Shown: piece by piece, positions 47,646 to 57,541 of the stretch
How positions within the stretch are numbered: the stretch's first letter is position 1
Layout: every line of letters starts with the position of its first letter
Source: Sanderia malayensis
Lineage: Eukaryota; Cnidaria; Scyphozoa; Semaeostomeae; Pelagiidae
Reading direction: 5' to 3'
NCBI GenBank assembly: GCA_013076295.1
Contig: RQOL01000618.1
Span: forward strand, 1,240,001-1,304,000
DNA length: 64,000 bases
The notes under the pieces: model-generated
Told to the model about the DNA's origin: nothing
Databases searched by the model: none
What the model saw: the letters and a program-made list of their open reading frames with translations, nothing else
Program-made: the position numbers and the translations under genes

Positions 47646-49060
47646 TTTGCAACGGGTAAAAATCGTTACGGCTGCTATAACACAGTGTACACCAAAGAGA
47701 GATACAACATGCAAGTTACGCACGAACGTCGCTAGGTAAGGAAAAGGCCCTTTCGTACGGTACGGCAAGCGAATGAGTTGATGAACAGACGTCGGGTATT
47801 TCCTGATCTTTGAATGCGTGTGTATTCGCGTCCTTATGCATACGAGATAATGCTTGAGTGAGCAGTCAGCCGTGTCTTTGATGGAATTTAATAATGTCAA
47901 ACATATGCCCTTCTGCTTGTAATGAAACTTCATCAATTATTTAAGAAAAGTCGATGATTTCTAAAAACCTAATCTAAGAAGCTGCATGGAGCTTGAAAAC
48001 TTTTGCAGCCATTGTGCTGTCGAACAAAGACATGCGCGCAAGATGTCGGAATTTAGCAAAACAAACTGGTTAATTTCCATTGCCAGGGAAAACACAGCGC
48101 ATATGTATATATGCTTCTTATTTCAACACATGCATATTAGCTATAGCTGTCTCTATCACGGATTCGGATCTAAATTTGATCGACTATAAAAGCAAGTTGA
48201 TTAAATGAACAGAAGGTTTTCATAGGCTAACAGGATAAAAACAAGTGTTACAATTGAACACTCAACGATTGCCCGTTTATTCTTATCAATGTCACTAACT
48301 CAATTCCGTCTGCAATCGCCGAAAACAATGCCAGTTTATAATAGGACAAACAAATTCTCCGCACATTTAATAGAAACCCATCCAAAAAAATTATCAACTC
48401 TATTGAATGCATTGTGCTGCAAAGCTGGTTTAATACATTGTAACGAAAGAAAAACGCATTTATTTTTGTACACCGCATAGACAATAACGAATGCAAGGCG
48501 AAATTTCACCCTTATCACACAAAATTTAACTGAAGCAATTGTTTAATTCCAACAGTTTTTGAAAATAAATCGAATCGGTGAAAGGATGGATTGCTTCCCA
48601 AATTTATCGAAAACTTTAGTAAATGATCATGCCAATACCCTCTCCTAAGCAATCGGAGATCCATTAAAAATTTCATTCAATGATAGATAAAAACGGGAGT
48701 GAGGCGTGCCTTTGGAAAAGTGAACTGTCTTTTGAAAAGAGTCATTGTTCCTTGACTCATACCTTTTAATGAAAATGACCTTTGTAGCAAAGTTAACTGT
48801 ACCCAATTAAGTCTTAAGATGGATTCCGTTCCATGATGAACACTGATAGACACGTATGCGTGATATTAAGTGATTGCTGCAAAGTTTTGGTAGGTGATTA
48901 GCTGCGAGCTACGTAGGCACACACGTCACTTCCATAGCAAGATAAGATATAGTTGTTGCATTTGTCTTTATCAAAATTACTTCAGGTTCATACAATACTT
49001 TCGAGTGACATCTATTTTTGTGTAATTCAAATTCAAAACCATACCATCCTCCGCAAATTC
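47646..49060. other. Intergenic, zinc-finger promoter side and TTC4 3' side
   Basis: Short open frames only. No motif, repeat or RNA gene recognised. Confidence 0.5.
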
Positions 49061-52000
49061 TCAAAAGCCTTCAACAGAGACACTCTTTGAAAATTCGGTG
49101 AAAAATTTCGAAACTTTGGATAGCAGAAGAAATGTCGGAGCTCCATTATAAACTCTATACCTGAAATAAACAACAAATGTAAATGATTTTGCGTGCTCTC
49201 TAGTTATTAACTTAATCATCAAATTGTGTAACTTCAGCTTAGATATGTAACAATGCTTTATTTAATTGCTAGAAGCTTATGCATCTAAAGTACTGTGTAG
49301 ATGAACACGATTTTTCAATTTCGATTTTCCAAAAAGTACTTCAAATCATTGTTTAGTGTCGTGTCGCTTTGACAGCAAAGTAAAATCGGTACCCACTACA
49401 GTAGACCATGAATAACTAAAATCATCAATTGCATCAAATATTGACAAATCAAACATTAACGTTACCTTTTATCACCAAGAACGTCTTGTAAAGTTCGTGA
49501 CGAATTGACTTTTACAAGCATGTCTCTGTGCTTGTCTTCAAAATAAATCTGGAAAGACAAACAAAAATCTTTTACCGTAACGAATGATACAAAGAAATAC
49601 AGAGCCAACAAATTACATCGTCATATCTAGCAATTTTACTATCGACAAACATATGAGAAAAGCGTTTATATTTGTGTAGCTTATGTAGCATTGCAATATA
49701 TTTTAGTTGCAGATTTTATTTCCTGAATGAATTGCAGCAAATACTTTTAGTGTTGACAAAGCTAGCTTCTATAAATATTGAATCATCGTCATCGTGACCA
49801 CCATTATCAGCATCACAATTATCATTATTACTTTAGCGTAGGCTTGGCTTTAGCGTACAGATTTTATGAACACAAGCATTGCATAGCATAGTTTTTACTC
49901 AAGCACATCGACTAAACCAACCAATCTCTGGAGCGAAACAAAATGAGGGTAACACAGGGAATTACCTCAAGATTTTTCCATGAATATGATCTCGTTTCAT
50001 CCCAGTCTGGGAGACTGCCTGGCTCGAACATAACAATTAAATGATCAGCAAACCTTCAAAACATAACATGACAAGCTCTGCATTAAATATTGTTACAAAT
50101 TATCGGTTCAGGGCTTCAGGGGGGGCTTATTCAAGAGTAGGGCTTAATGTATGATAGGTAATGTATTTCACTTGGGGCAAGACCTCGCCAGGGGCCAACT
50201 TTTAAAATATTGATGTTAGAAAGCTGGGAGTTGTCTCAAACTGATCAGAAGGTGCTAATTAGTAGGGTTCGACCCTTTGTGAGTGAAATTCCGATCTATT
50301 TACAAAATTGATTTTTCTAACCCTAGCTTAATGTATGATAGGTAAAGTATTTCAGTTGGGGCAAGGCCTCGCAAGGGGCCAACTTTTGAAATATTTATGC
50401 TAGAAGGCTGGGAATGGTCTCAAACTGATCAGAAGGTGCTCATTAGTAGGATTCGGCCCCTTGTGAGTGACATTTCGATCTATTTCCCAATTTGATTTTT
50501 CTAACCCTAACCTGATGTATGATAGGTAATGTATTTCAGTTGGGGCAAGGCCTCGCCAGGGGCCAACTTTTGAAATATTTATGCTAGAAAGCTGGGAATG
50601 GTTTCAAATTTATCAGAAGGTGCTAATTAGTAGGATTCGACCCCTTGTGAGTGAAATTTCGATCTATTTCCAAATTTGATTTTTCTAACCCTACCTTAAT
50701 GTATGATAGGTAATGTATTTCAGTTGGGGCAAGGCCTCGCCAGGGGCCAACTTTTGAAATATTGATGCTAGAAAGCTGGGAATTGTCTCACACTGATCAG
50801 AAGGTCCTAATTAGTAGGATTTGACCCCTTGTGAGTGAAATTTCGATCTATTTCCAAATTTGATTTTTCGAACCCTAGCTCAATGTATGATAGGTAATGT
50901 ATTTCAGTTGGGGTAAGACCTCGCCCGGGACCAACTTTTGACATATTTATGCTAGAAGGCTAGAACGCAACGAGAGTCGATTTTTTAGAGAGGCAGATTT
51001 TCCGACAAACCCTTGATTTTTTCATCGGAATACGGAATTATATAACATAACAGGTATAAAAAGCCTGTCAACAGTCAGATTTTTCCAAGAGATTAATTCC
51101 GCAGTTGCTCCCTAGGCACTGCGTCCTTGATTCTTTCTAAGTTACGTTACATACCGGTGATTTTCATGGAAATCCTCTATGAAATCTGATTGGTTGTATT
51201 CTGGGTAGAGAAAGTAAACGGGCCAATGCAATTCGTTCTTGTCATCTAAGTACACTTTCTCAAACTGTGGTTGGTGAGACGCAGCCGATTTTAACCAATA
51301 GTAAACTTCAAGCTCAGAATGTTCAATCTCATCTTCAAATTTCTCTGGCTTTTCGATGCTCACCCCACGATGCTGTTAAAGAGCGCAACCAAGCTTAAAT
51401 TATATTTAAAAAATCTGAAGTAATGTAATGCAAATGCTCATCAAATGTACGAAATAAAAACAAAAATACCTTGATAGCATTAACAAGTCTTTTTTGTTTT
51501 TCATAGACTGTTTTATTTGTTCTATCAATCTTTCTTCTATCTCTGTCTTGCTTTTTCTGCAAAAACATAGGCAAATTAGCATTTGCATAGTCAAAATACA
51601 TCAACATACATCAACATACATCAACATACAACAAAGCACCCACCTTTTCGTGTGATGCTTTCGTGCGCAAATTCTTCAGTCTTTGCTCTGCATTGTCAGC
51701 GTAAAACAAGTTAAGAAAAAACAAGCTGAATATGACACTGGTGGATAAGATACAACTAACATTATCAAAGAGTGCATGTTAAAGCATGATCAAATGGTGT
51801 ATTATCGAGCATGATCAAGCAGTTTTTTGCCATCCAATGATGAATATTTTCCAATTCTCCATTGATCAATCTTGTGAAGGGATAACTTCATAGCCCAATT
51901 TTTCTTCTCTTATTCAACTAAGAATAAATGTATTCTTATCCATAAATGTATAAAGTGGTCTCATGAATGATGGTCTTATGAATGATGGTGTATGAATGAT

Positions 52001-54267
52001 GGTCTTATAAATGAAGGTCTTATGAAGGATTATATAATATTTGTATACTTTAAAACTGAAAAGATATCTCAATCCCATTGTCACAATACTTGATACAATC
52101 ATCAAACAGCTTCAACTCAAAACAACACATGGCAGCTGAAAGAAACAAAAAATAAACTTCATCTTCTTATCTTCTAATTTAACAATTATGACAACTGACG
52201 TAATTGTACATCTTTAACAATAGGGCATTGTAAGTATGCATGAGCAGCGTTACCTCGGATTAATGCCTTCAGATGCTTGTTATTTAGCTTCAATGCCTCT
52301 TTGGCATCATTCAATGAACTCCTGTTGTTTTCTGCAGAGCAAAAAATTTATTAACAAACTAAATATCCTTGCAAGTAATCCAAACAACTTCAAAAACACA
52401 ATAAATAAATGCAATTCTTTACCTAAATGGAAATTAGCAGCAGCTCGGTTAGTAAACAGAATAACTTTTAGATCCAGATCTGTCATTTTCAGCTTCAGAC
52501 CTTCGCTATATGCTATAACTGCTTTTTTATATTCTTTATGCTTGAAGTGATAATTTCCATCTTCCTTCAGTGCTTGGGCACCCTCTAGAGAATAAAAAAC
52601 GAACAAAACTTAGCACTTAGCATCATCGTCTCCTGGCCTCAAACATTTCATGTCATTTCACGTGTCACTATGTTAAAAACTTTTTGATTCCTTGTTTGCA
52701 AAAAGTGGCTTATATTTATGTCTTTTACTGGGAGAGCATTCATACGATGGAGATCAAAATGCAAAAGGTGGTAGTTGACAATAACATCTCTGGCATTCAA
52801 AAAAGTAAGAACAATTGAGAGAACAATAGAAAGAGCTTCCCATTGTTCTCTTCCATTGTTTATTTCTTCGCTCTATATTGTTCTTAAATGTTTCCATTGT
52901 ACACAGTACTATTCAGTTGCAGAGGCAGATCTAGACTGGTGCAACTGGTGCAACTGCCCCAGTCAGATTCTCCCAAAGGCAGTGACGTAATCGATAAAAG
53001 ATAACGTTCACACAAAATATAGTTCACAATAAGTGCAGATGAAATTATTTATTCGAAGTCTCGTCCACACTGAATCCCATTGATACTTTCTGTGGTATAT
53101 TATTAATTTACTGATGACATTCACAGCTGGATTGACTGTTTAGGTCAAGCAGAGTACACACGCAGTAGGCAATGCTGTAAAAGCTAGGCCAAATTTATGC
53201 AGAATGGTTGTGAAAACATGTTGCCCGTTGTATTGAGACACGTCACAGCTTTCTACTGCCCCAGTGACCCGGGTTTAATTGTATCCAAATTTCAACATTA
53301 GCCAATGAAATGAGTTTTCACTGGTGCAAAACGTCATTTCCACTGGTGCAAAGGCCAATCTACCAATGAAAATGCAGGGCTGACTGGGGCAAAACGTCAT
53401 TATTACGTATTTATCAGAATGTTGATATTTTGATGTAACCAAAGTCCTGTCCTGAACTGAAACTCCTCTGAATAGAAGTAAAGTAATACGTGTAATTATT
53501 TTCGTTTGTTTTCTTCTAAAAATGTTGTGTTTTATTTTGAAGCTTCTTCTAAACAATGAAAGAAATATTTTAAAACATATGTCGTGTTGTCTGTCAGAAT
53601 GATAACGTGTTGTCTGTCAAAGGGTGTGGCCATGTATGAGGGGCATGGGACACGCCCTAAAACACATAAATTGCACCAGTCAGATTTTGGTCTGGATCCG
53701 CCCCTGAGTTGTATGTGTTACATACTATATACATGTTAATGTGAACATACCGTCAGGGTCTGTTTCTTCGTATTTCAATGCCTGCAAAGCTGAGAGCGCT
53801 GGTGATGCGTCAATTTCTTCTTGAGTCGGTGCTTCATTCATAAATGCTGGAATTTTACGACATTCCTAAAAACAAGGTCATAATTCACCTCCACATTACG
53901 CACCAAGGTCATAATTCACCTTCACATGTGTAATGTGGTAACGTATAACGGACCAGATAGAATCATAAATTACCAATAAGCATTTTTACTTTACTGGAAA
54001 CGTAAACGCAAAAAGAAGCTGACCACCACAAGGGTTCTAAACATCCAGTCTCAAAACCGGAAGAAAGAAAAATAGGCCTACAGGTTCCAGACAAATACCT
54101 ACCTCTTCTACGTTTTCAGCTGTCATTCCGCTATCATATTTATAGTCCTTATTCTTTTCCATCACATTTTTCAAATGTTCTTCAAAATCGCTATTTAGTT
54201 TCTCCATTATTTCGCTTTTACCAGCATCTTTCGTTGCTTTTTCGTTTTCCATGTTGGTATTCTTCAT
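49061..54267 (-). CDS. TTC4: Tetratricopeptide repeat protein 4, Hsp90/Hsp70 co-chaperone
   Basis: Eleven exons: 54103-54267, 53751-53865, 52423-52584, 52254-52331, 52068-52135, 51644-51700, 51470-51556, 51155-51372, 49966-50053, 49466-49548, 49061-49160 (stop TGA). Total 1221 nt, 406 residues (human 387). The N-terminus has CRKIPAFMNEAPTQEE. TPR residues include ALKEDGNYHFKHKEYKKAV, LFTNRAAANFHLG and LKALIRGAMCCFELKLFDD; the TPR region binds chaperone C-termini. Next comes a basic coiled segment (KKQDRDRRKID), then the conserved C-terminal domain WPVYFLYPEYNQSDFI, FADHLIVMFEP, IYFEDKHRD and YRVYNGAPTFLL. Intron 5 (51701-52067) is AT-AC with U12-type signals; the other introns are GT-AG. It is divergent from MMACHC with 116 bp between start codons. 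Confidence 0.96.
50140..50960. repeat. 184-bp tandem repeat, about 4.5 copies
   Basis: The landmark atgtatgataggtaa(t/a)gta recurs with 184-bp spacing from about 50147 (next near 50331, 50515, 50699, 50883). Units carry gcctcgccaggggccaactt and tgatttttctaaccctaNctt. Copies differ by a few per cent and the last is cut short after gctagaaggctaga. Within the TTC4 intron between exons 49966-50053 and 51155-51372. Confidence 0.95.
51595..51632. repeat. (CATCAACATA)n short tandem repeat
   Basis: Three to four 10-bp copies in the TTC4 intron next to exon 51644-51700. Confidence 0.8.
51701..52067 (-). other. TTC4: AT-AC (U12-type) intron of TTC4
   Basis: On the minus strand, exon 5 ends GGGATTGAG, followed by ATATCTTTT (U12 AT-AC donor consensus ATATCCTTT, one difference). 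The intron ends TTTTCTTAACTTGTTTTAC directly before GCTGACAAT. CTTAAC matches the U12 branch site (consensus TTCCTTAAC) close to the acceptor. Joining in phase 0 gives CDNGIE|ADNAEQRLKN, which aligns with human TTC4 (CDEGLQID...). I found no GT-AG pair at this site that keeps the frame. Confidence 0.85.
51950..52035. repeat. Degenerate tandem repeat (ATGAATGATGGTCTTAT)
   Basis: Four imperfect copies of a 15-17 bp unit inside the AT-AC intron of TTC4. Confidence 0.75.
52920..53706. mobile_element. hAT-like non-autonomous element in a TTC4 intron
   Basis: Left end cagaggcagatctagactgg tgcaa; right end, read in reverse, caggggcggatccagaccaa aatctgactggtgcaa. These CAGRGGCRGATC termini are typical of hAT elements. 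An internal ccccagtcagatt/gactggggcaaaacg motif recurs. A clean 8-bp target duplication was not found (flanks ttcagttg and agttgtat share only agttg), so the exact edges are uncertain. Confidence 0.6.
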
Positions 54268-54383
54268 CTCCAATTAGCACGTGGACACTTTTACTACGCT
54301 ACGCATCCATTATTTGTTCCTCCCACCCATTTAAAACAACACAAACACGTGGGCATTACGCCTTCGACACGCCTCCTTTCCTT
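54268..54383. promoter_or_regulatory. Bidirectional TTC4/MMACHC promoter with two CACGTG E-boxes
   Basis: Only 116 bp separate the two divergent start codons. The interval contains palindromic CACGTG at 54278-54283 and again at 54346-54351, sites bound by USF/MYC/TFE-type bHLH-zip factors. No TATA box is placed clearly for either gene. The true 5' UTRs may overlap each other. Confidence 0.6.
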
Positions 54384-55286
54384 ATGCCAAGAATGGAAGC
54401 GACAAATGAGGAACAAAACACCAAATGCAAGACCATTTCTCCAGAAAATGTCACTGAAATTCATGGTGAATTAAAAAGCATCACAGATTCTCTTGGACTA
54501 GAAGCATATCCTTTCAAGGTGAGCTTTAGATGAGGATCTTAAGCAGTTCTTATGATGCTGTTAGGCCAAATGAGTTTTTTGTTTTCGACAGTGTAGCCAG
54601 CATGGTGTAATAATTCTCTTCTTTTGTTTACATAGATAGGATGGTACAATGATGCAGTTAAACCAGCATTTAAGTTGGAGTACAATGCTGATACTCTTGC
54701 GTTTGTTATCGTTAGTGTTCCTCAGATGTTTGAACAATGTTTGCTTCCATTTCTTCAAGCTGACAAATACGACTGTTCCAGAATTCATAAAGACCCATTA
54801 GATCAATGCATGACGCATTGTTTCAACACTATTAAAGACCACTTCAAGGACTTTCAGATTACGGAAATCCATGATTATGATATTCACGCAAACAGAAGAC
54901 CTAAAATCCTGGTTCAAACTTGTGGACACATTGCAGGAGCCGCCTACTATTATCAGCCACATGAAATAAAGAATTTGCCAATTTCGAATCGGAAATTGTT
55001 TGGTGTTTCAATTCATCCAAAATATGGTGGTTGGTTTGCATTTCGAGGCGTGTTGATTTTTGAGAATGTCTTTTGCCCAGGATTGATGAAAAAGGAGCCT
55101 GAAGATGTTGTCAAATCTGATGAATTGAAATTAGAATTATTGAAGAGATTTAATGGTAATTGGAAAGATTGGTCATTCCGCGATATTATAAGCCCAGCTG
55201 CAAGATATTCCGAGGATCAGAAACTTTTCTTCAGCACCCCGCCATCTGAACGTGAAGCCTTGATTAAAACTTTTGAGACAAGATAA
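54384..55286 (+). CDS. MMACHC: Cyanocobalamin reductase / alkylcobalamin dealkylase (cblC)
   Basis: A cytosolic vitamin B12 chaperone that removes the upper axial ligand of cobalamins with glutathione or flavin before handing over to MMADHC. Exon 1 is 54384-54518 (ATG; ends YPFK before gtgagc). Exon 2 is 54636-55286 (after tttacatag; begins IGWYNDAVKPAF). Total 261 residues (human 282; the shorter C-terminus lacks the human Pro/Ser-rich tail). Conserved blocks: LAFVIVSVPQMFEQ, DPLDQC, DYDIHANRRPKILVQTCGHI, AGAAYYYQ, GVSIHPKYGGWFAFRGV, WKDWSFRDIISPAARYSEDQK and FFSTPP. The His of GHIAGAAYYY corresponds to a cobalamin-pocket residue in the human protein. A second in-frame ATG lies three codons downstream. 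Divergent partner of TTC4. Confidence 0.97.
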
Positions 55287-55330
55287 ATGAAAGACAATGA
55301 GTTTCAGATGGTACCCATACCCTGCTACGT

Positions 55331-55503
55331 ACAGTGAAATCTTGCATATAAGAACCTACATTTACAAGAGCCTTTAGGCTAAATTTAATCTCAAAACAGC
55401 AGAAGAAACAATAGCATATTGTGTCTGAACAATAGCTTATTGTGTCTGAACAATAGACTAGATGCAAAATCTACAGGTTCTTATATGCAGGTTCTTTATG
55501 TAC
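55331..55503. mobile_element. MITE, family A, best-preserved copy
   Basis: Starts acagtgaaatcttgcatata agaacct and ends aggttcttatatgcaggttc tttatgt, inverted ends of 25-30 bp. The inside carries repeated aacaatag(c/a)..attgtgtctg. It lies just beyond the MMACHC stop codon, perhaps in its 3' UTR. Confidence 0.65.
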
Positions 55504-55591
55504 TTGCTTTAAATATAGTCTTTGTCAGTTTTATTTATTGTATAGAATCTATTGAATAATTTGTTATGATTAGCTTAAAACTTCTGTAAAT

Positions 55592-55695
55592 AATGCAGAC
55601 CTACAATGCTGTTACACTCATTCAAACCTAAAATGCTGTTACACTCAGACCTAAAATGCTGTTACACTTGGACCTAAAATGCTGTTACACTCACT
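55592..55695. repeat. (ACCTAAAATGCTGTTACACTN)n tandem repeat
   Basis: Four imperfect copies of a roughly 22-27 bp unit containing aatgctgttacact, 300 bp downstream of MMACHC. Confidence 0.9.
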
Positions 55696-56600
55696 CATTT
55701 TATATATATAATTTATTTATTTGCTGTTTTATGCTGTAAGAGGTAATTCATTCTTATTTGTCTTTATTGTTGAATATTTAATTAATGCTTGAGCTGTCAA
55801 TGATAAATTTTTTTAAGCTGCAACTTGAAAAGCTTCTTCGCCTTTTGAGGCTGACATTTTGGGAGGCTGTGAAAAAGTGTTTTCCGGCAGCAGTACCAGT
55901 CCCCGTTCCCAACGTAAAAAAATTTATGCAAGTTAAAATTCTTTCTGACGTACTACTCCGATGAGTGTCAGACGAAAAGTTTTAGTAGTTATTATGTTTC
56001 GCTATGTTTCCGATTTTCAAAGCAATTTTGAAGTTCTGTGTACAGATCGAAGATTGTTTTAAGTTAATAATTCTGTTCCGTTGATATTTTTACTGGCATG
56101 AATCTCCGAATTTTTGTTCGCTTTTTGCCAATGTTTGCTTTACTGGCTGGCAACTCACAAAGCCAGCAAGCTTTATTCCTTTCGAATGACGTCATCACAC
56201 AAATGAATGCTCTCCCCGTGTAATTTTCTCTTCTTTTATTTTGCTTCCAAGACAACGCGAAACAACCTCCGCAATTAAGTCGGTCTGGTTGAAAAGAAAA
56301 TCAACTGGTGTAATTATTGATTGTCTCGGTTCGATACACAATTCTCCATTCTCTATCTCTTTTATTTCCTAGTGTCAATCACTCAACCATATCTACGAGG
56401 TTCTATATAAAATTCCTTTTCTTTATTGAAATTGAATATGAAGATTTACATCACAGGAACAAAGGCTGGATTGTCAAATAAGTCATGAGAGAGAGATAAT
56501 TGAATCGCCTGAATATTGCGATGGAATAGCCATTATATAAATTTGTGCGTCTTGTTTATTAAGACACAGTTGTGCTCACTGTCTCTCTCTCTCTTTGTAG
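55696..56600. other. Intergenic, upstream of the copine gene
   Basis: No gene or recognised element. A tctctctctctct tract at 56580-56594 precedes a candidate acceptor at 56600. Confidence 0.5.
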
Positions 56601-56724
56601 TCGACGCGTGGGATATTTCAGCATTTAAAGCAAATTAGATCTGGATATCGTGTAGGTCGCAAACAGCAAGCTGCAGTGCTTTACCACATAAACAAGCACC
56701 CGAGTATGTTTCATATCATGACAG
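56601..56724 (+). other. Candidate 5' exon of the copine gene
   Basis: Flanked by a good acceptor (ctctctctctttgtag) and donor (ACAG|gtaaga). The frame STRGIFQHLKQIRSGYRV... is open throughout and contains two ATGs near its end. It ends in phase 1 and could join a weak acceptor (actacaag) at 57536 in frame with the copine start. It may equally be 5' UTR. No homology recognised. Confidence 0.4.
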
Positions 56725-57541
56725 GTAAGAATTGATGATTTCTAAACGTCTGACAGACACAAATGTAGCTTGATAAATCACATTTGTTATTATTGGGCAC
56801 ATAACACCGGTGTATTAGTGTTGTCCCTACACAACGCATTGTTTATATGGTCAATACAGAGGTGGTGAATTATTCAAGACTACTTCGTTCTATCGTAGCA
56901 ACACCATATTTTGGTGGTTTATGAACCGCAAGGTTGGCACAAGTCTTGGACTAATTTATTATTCAAACACCGAGTCACTTTGGAAATTGAGATATATTCA
57001 AACTATATAAGCCAATTATTAAATGGACAGGTACTGAAGTCAATTTCCTAAATTTGTTTATTCGCGATTATTTAATCAAAACAGGGCAAGTTTCTGAATT
57101 TATCGATCTGAATTTTTACACCAAATTCAGCACCGTAAACGCCTCGTTCAGGCTCGTAAAACTTGCTATCGAATAGATGACGAAGCGGTTTGAATCGAAG
57201 CTCGTGTAAATAGATACTGGTTCAATTGTTTACTGAAGATTCCAGAGCAAACATCAGACTGGACGAGCGAGAAAGAAGACTCAGACCTGGAGGCAAACAA
57301 GAAATTTAAATCTTGCTGAAAATAAGAAGTCAAATCAAACATAATTAGCAAAGACTGGTGGTCTTCTAAAGGCAAGTTAAACAGATGTGCTCACATTCAC
57401 AGCTATGTAAACGACTGCAAAAAACAGACCTATTACTTGCACAAGTTTATTTTCACCGACACATTGGTACACGCAACACTGTTGCCAAAGACCATGTCTT
57501 CAAATATTATGAAGTTTCTTTATTAAAAACTACAAGTCGTC

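Noticed and set aside
51644..52135. GT-AG alternatives for the TTC4 exon 5/6 junction
   Set aside because: GT sites in or after exon 5 (for example gtattg, gttttagtat region) give the wrong phase or include a stop, whereas the AT-AC junction keeps frame and protein alignment.
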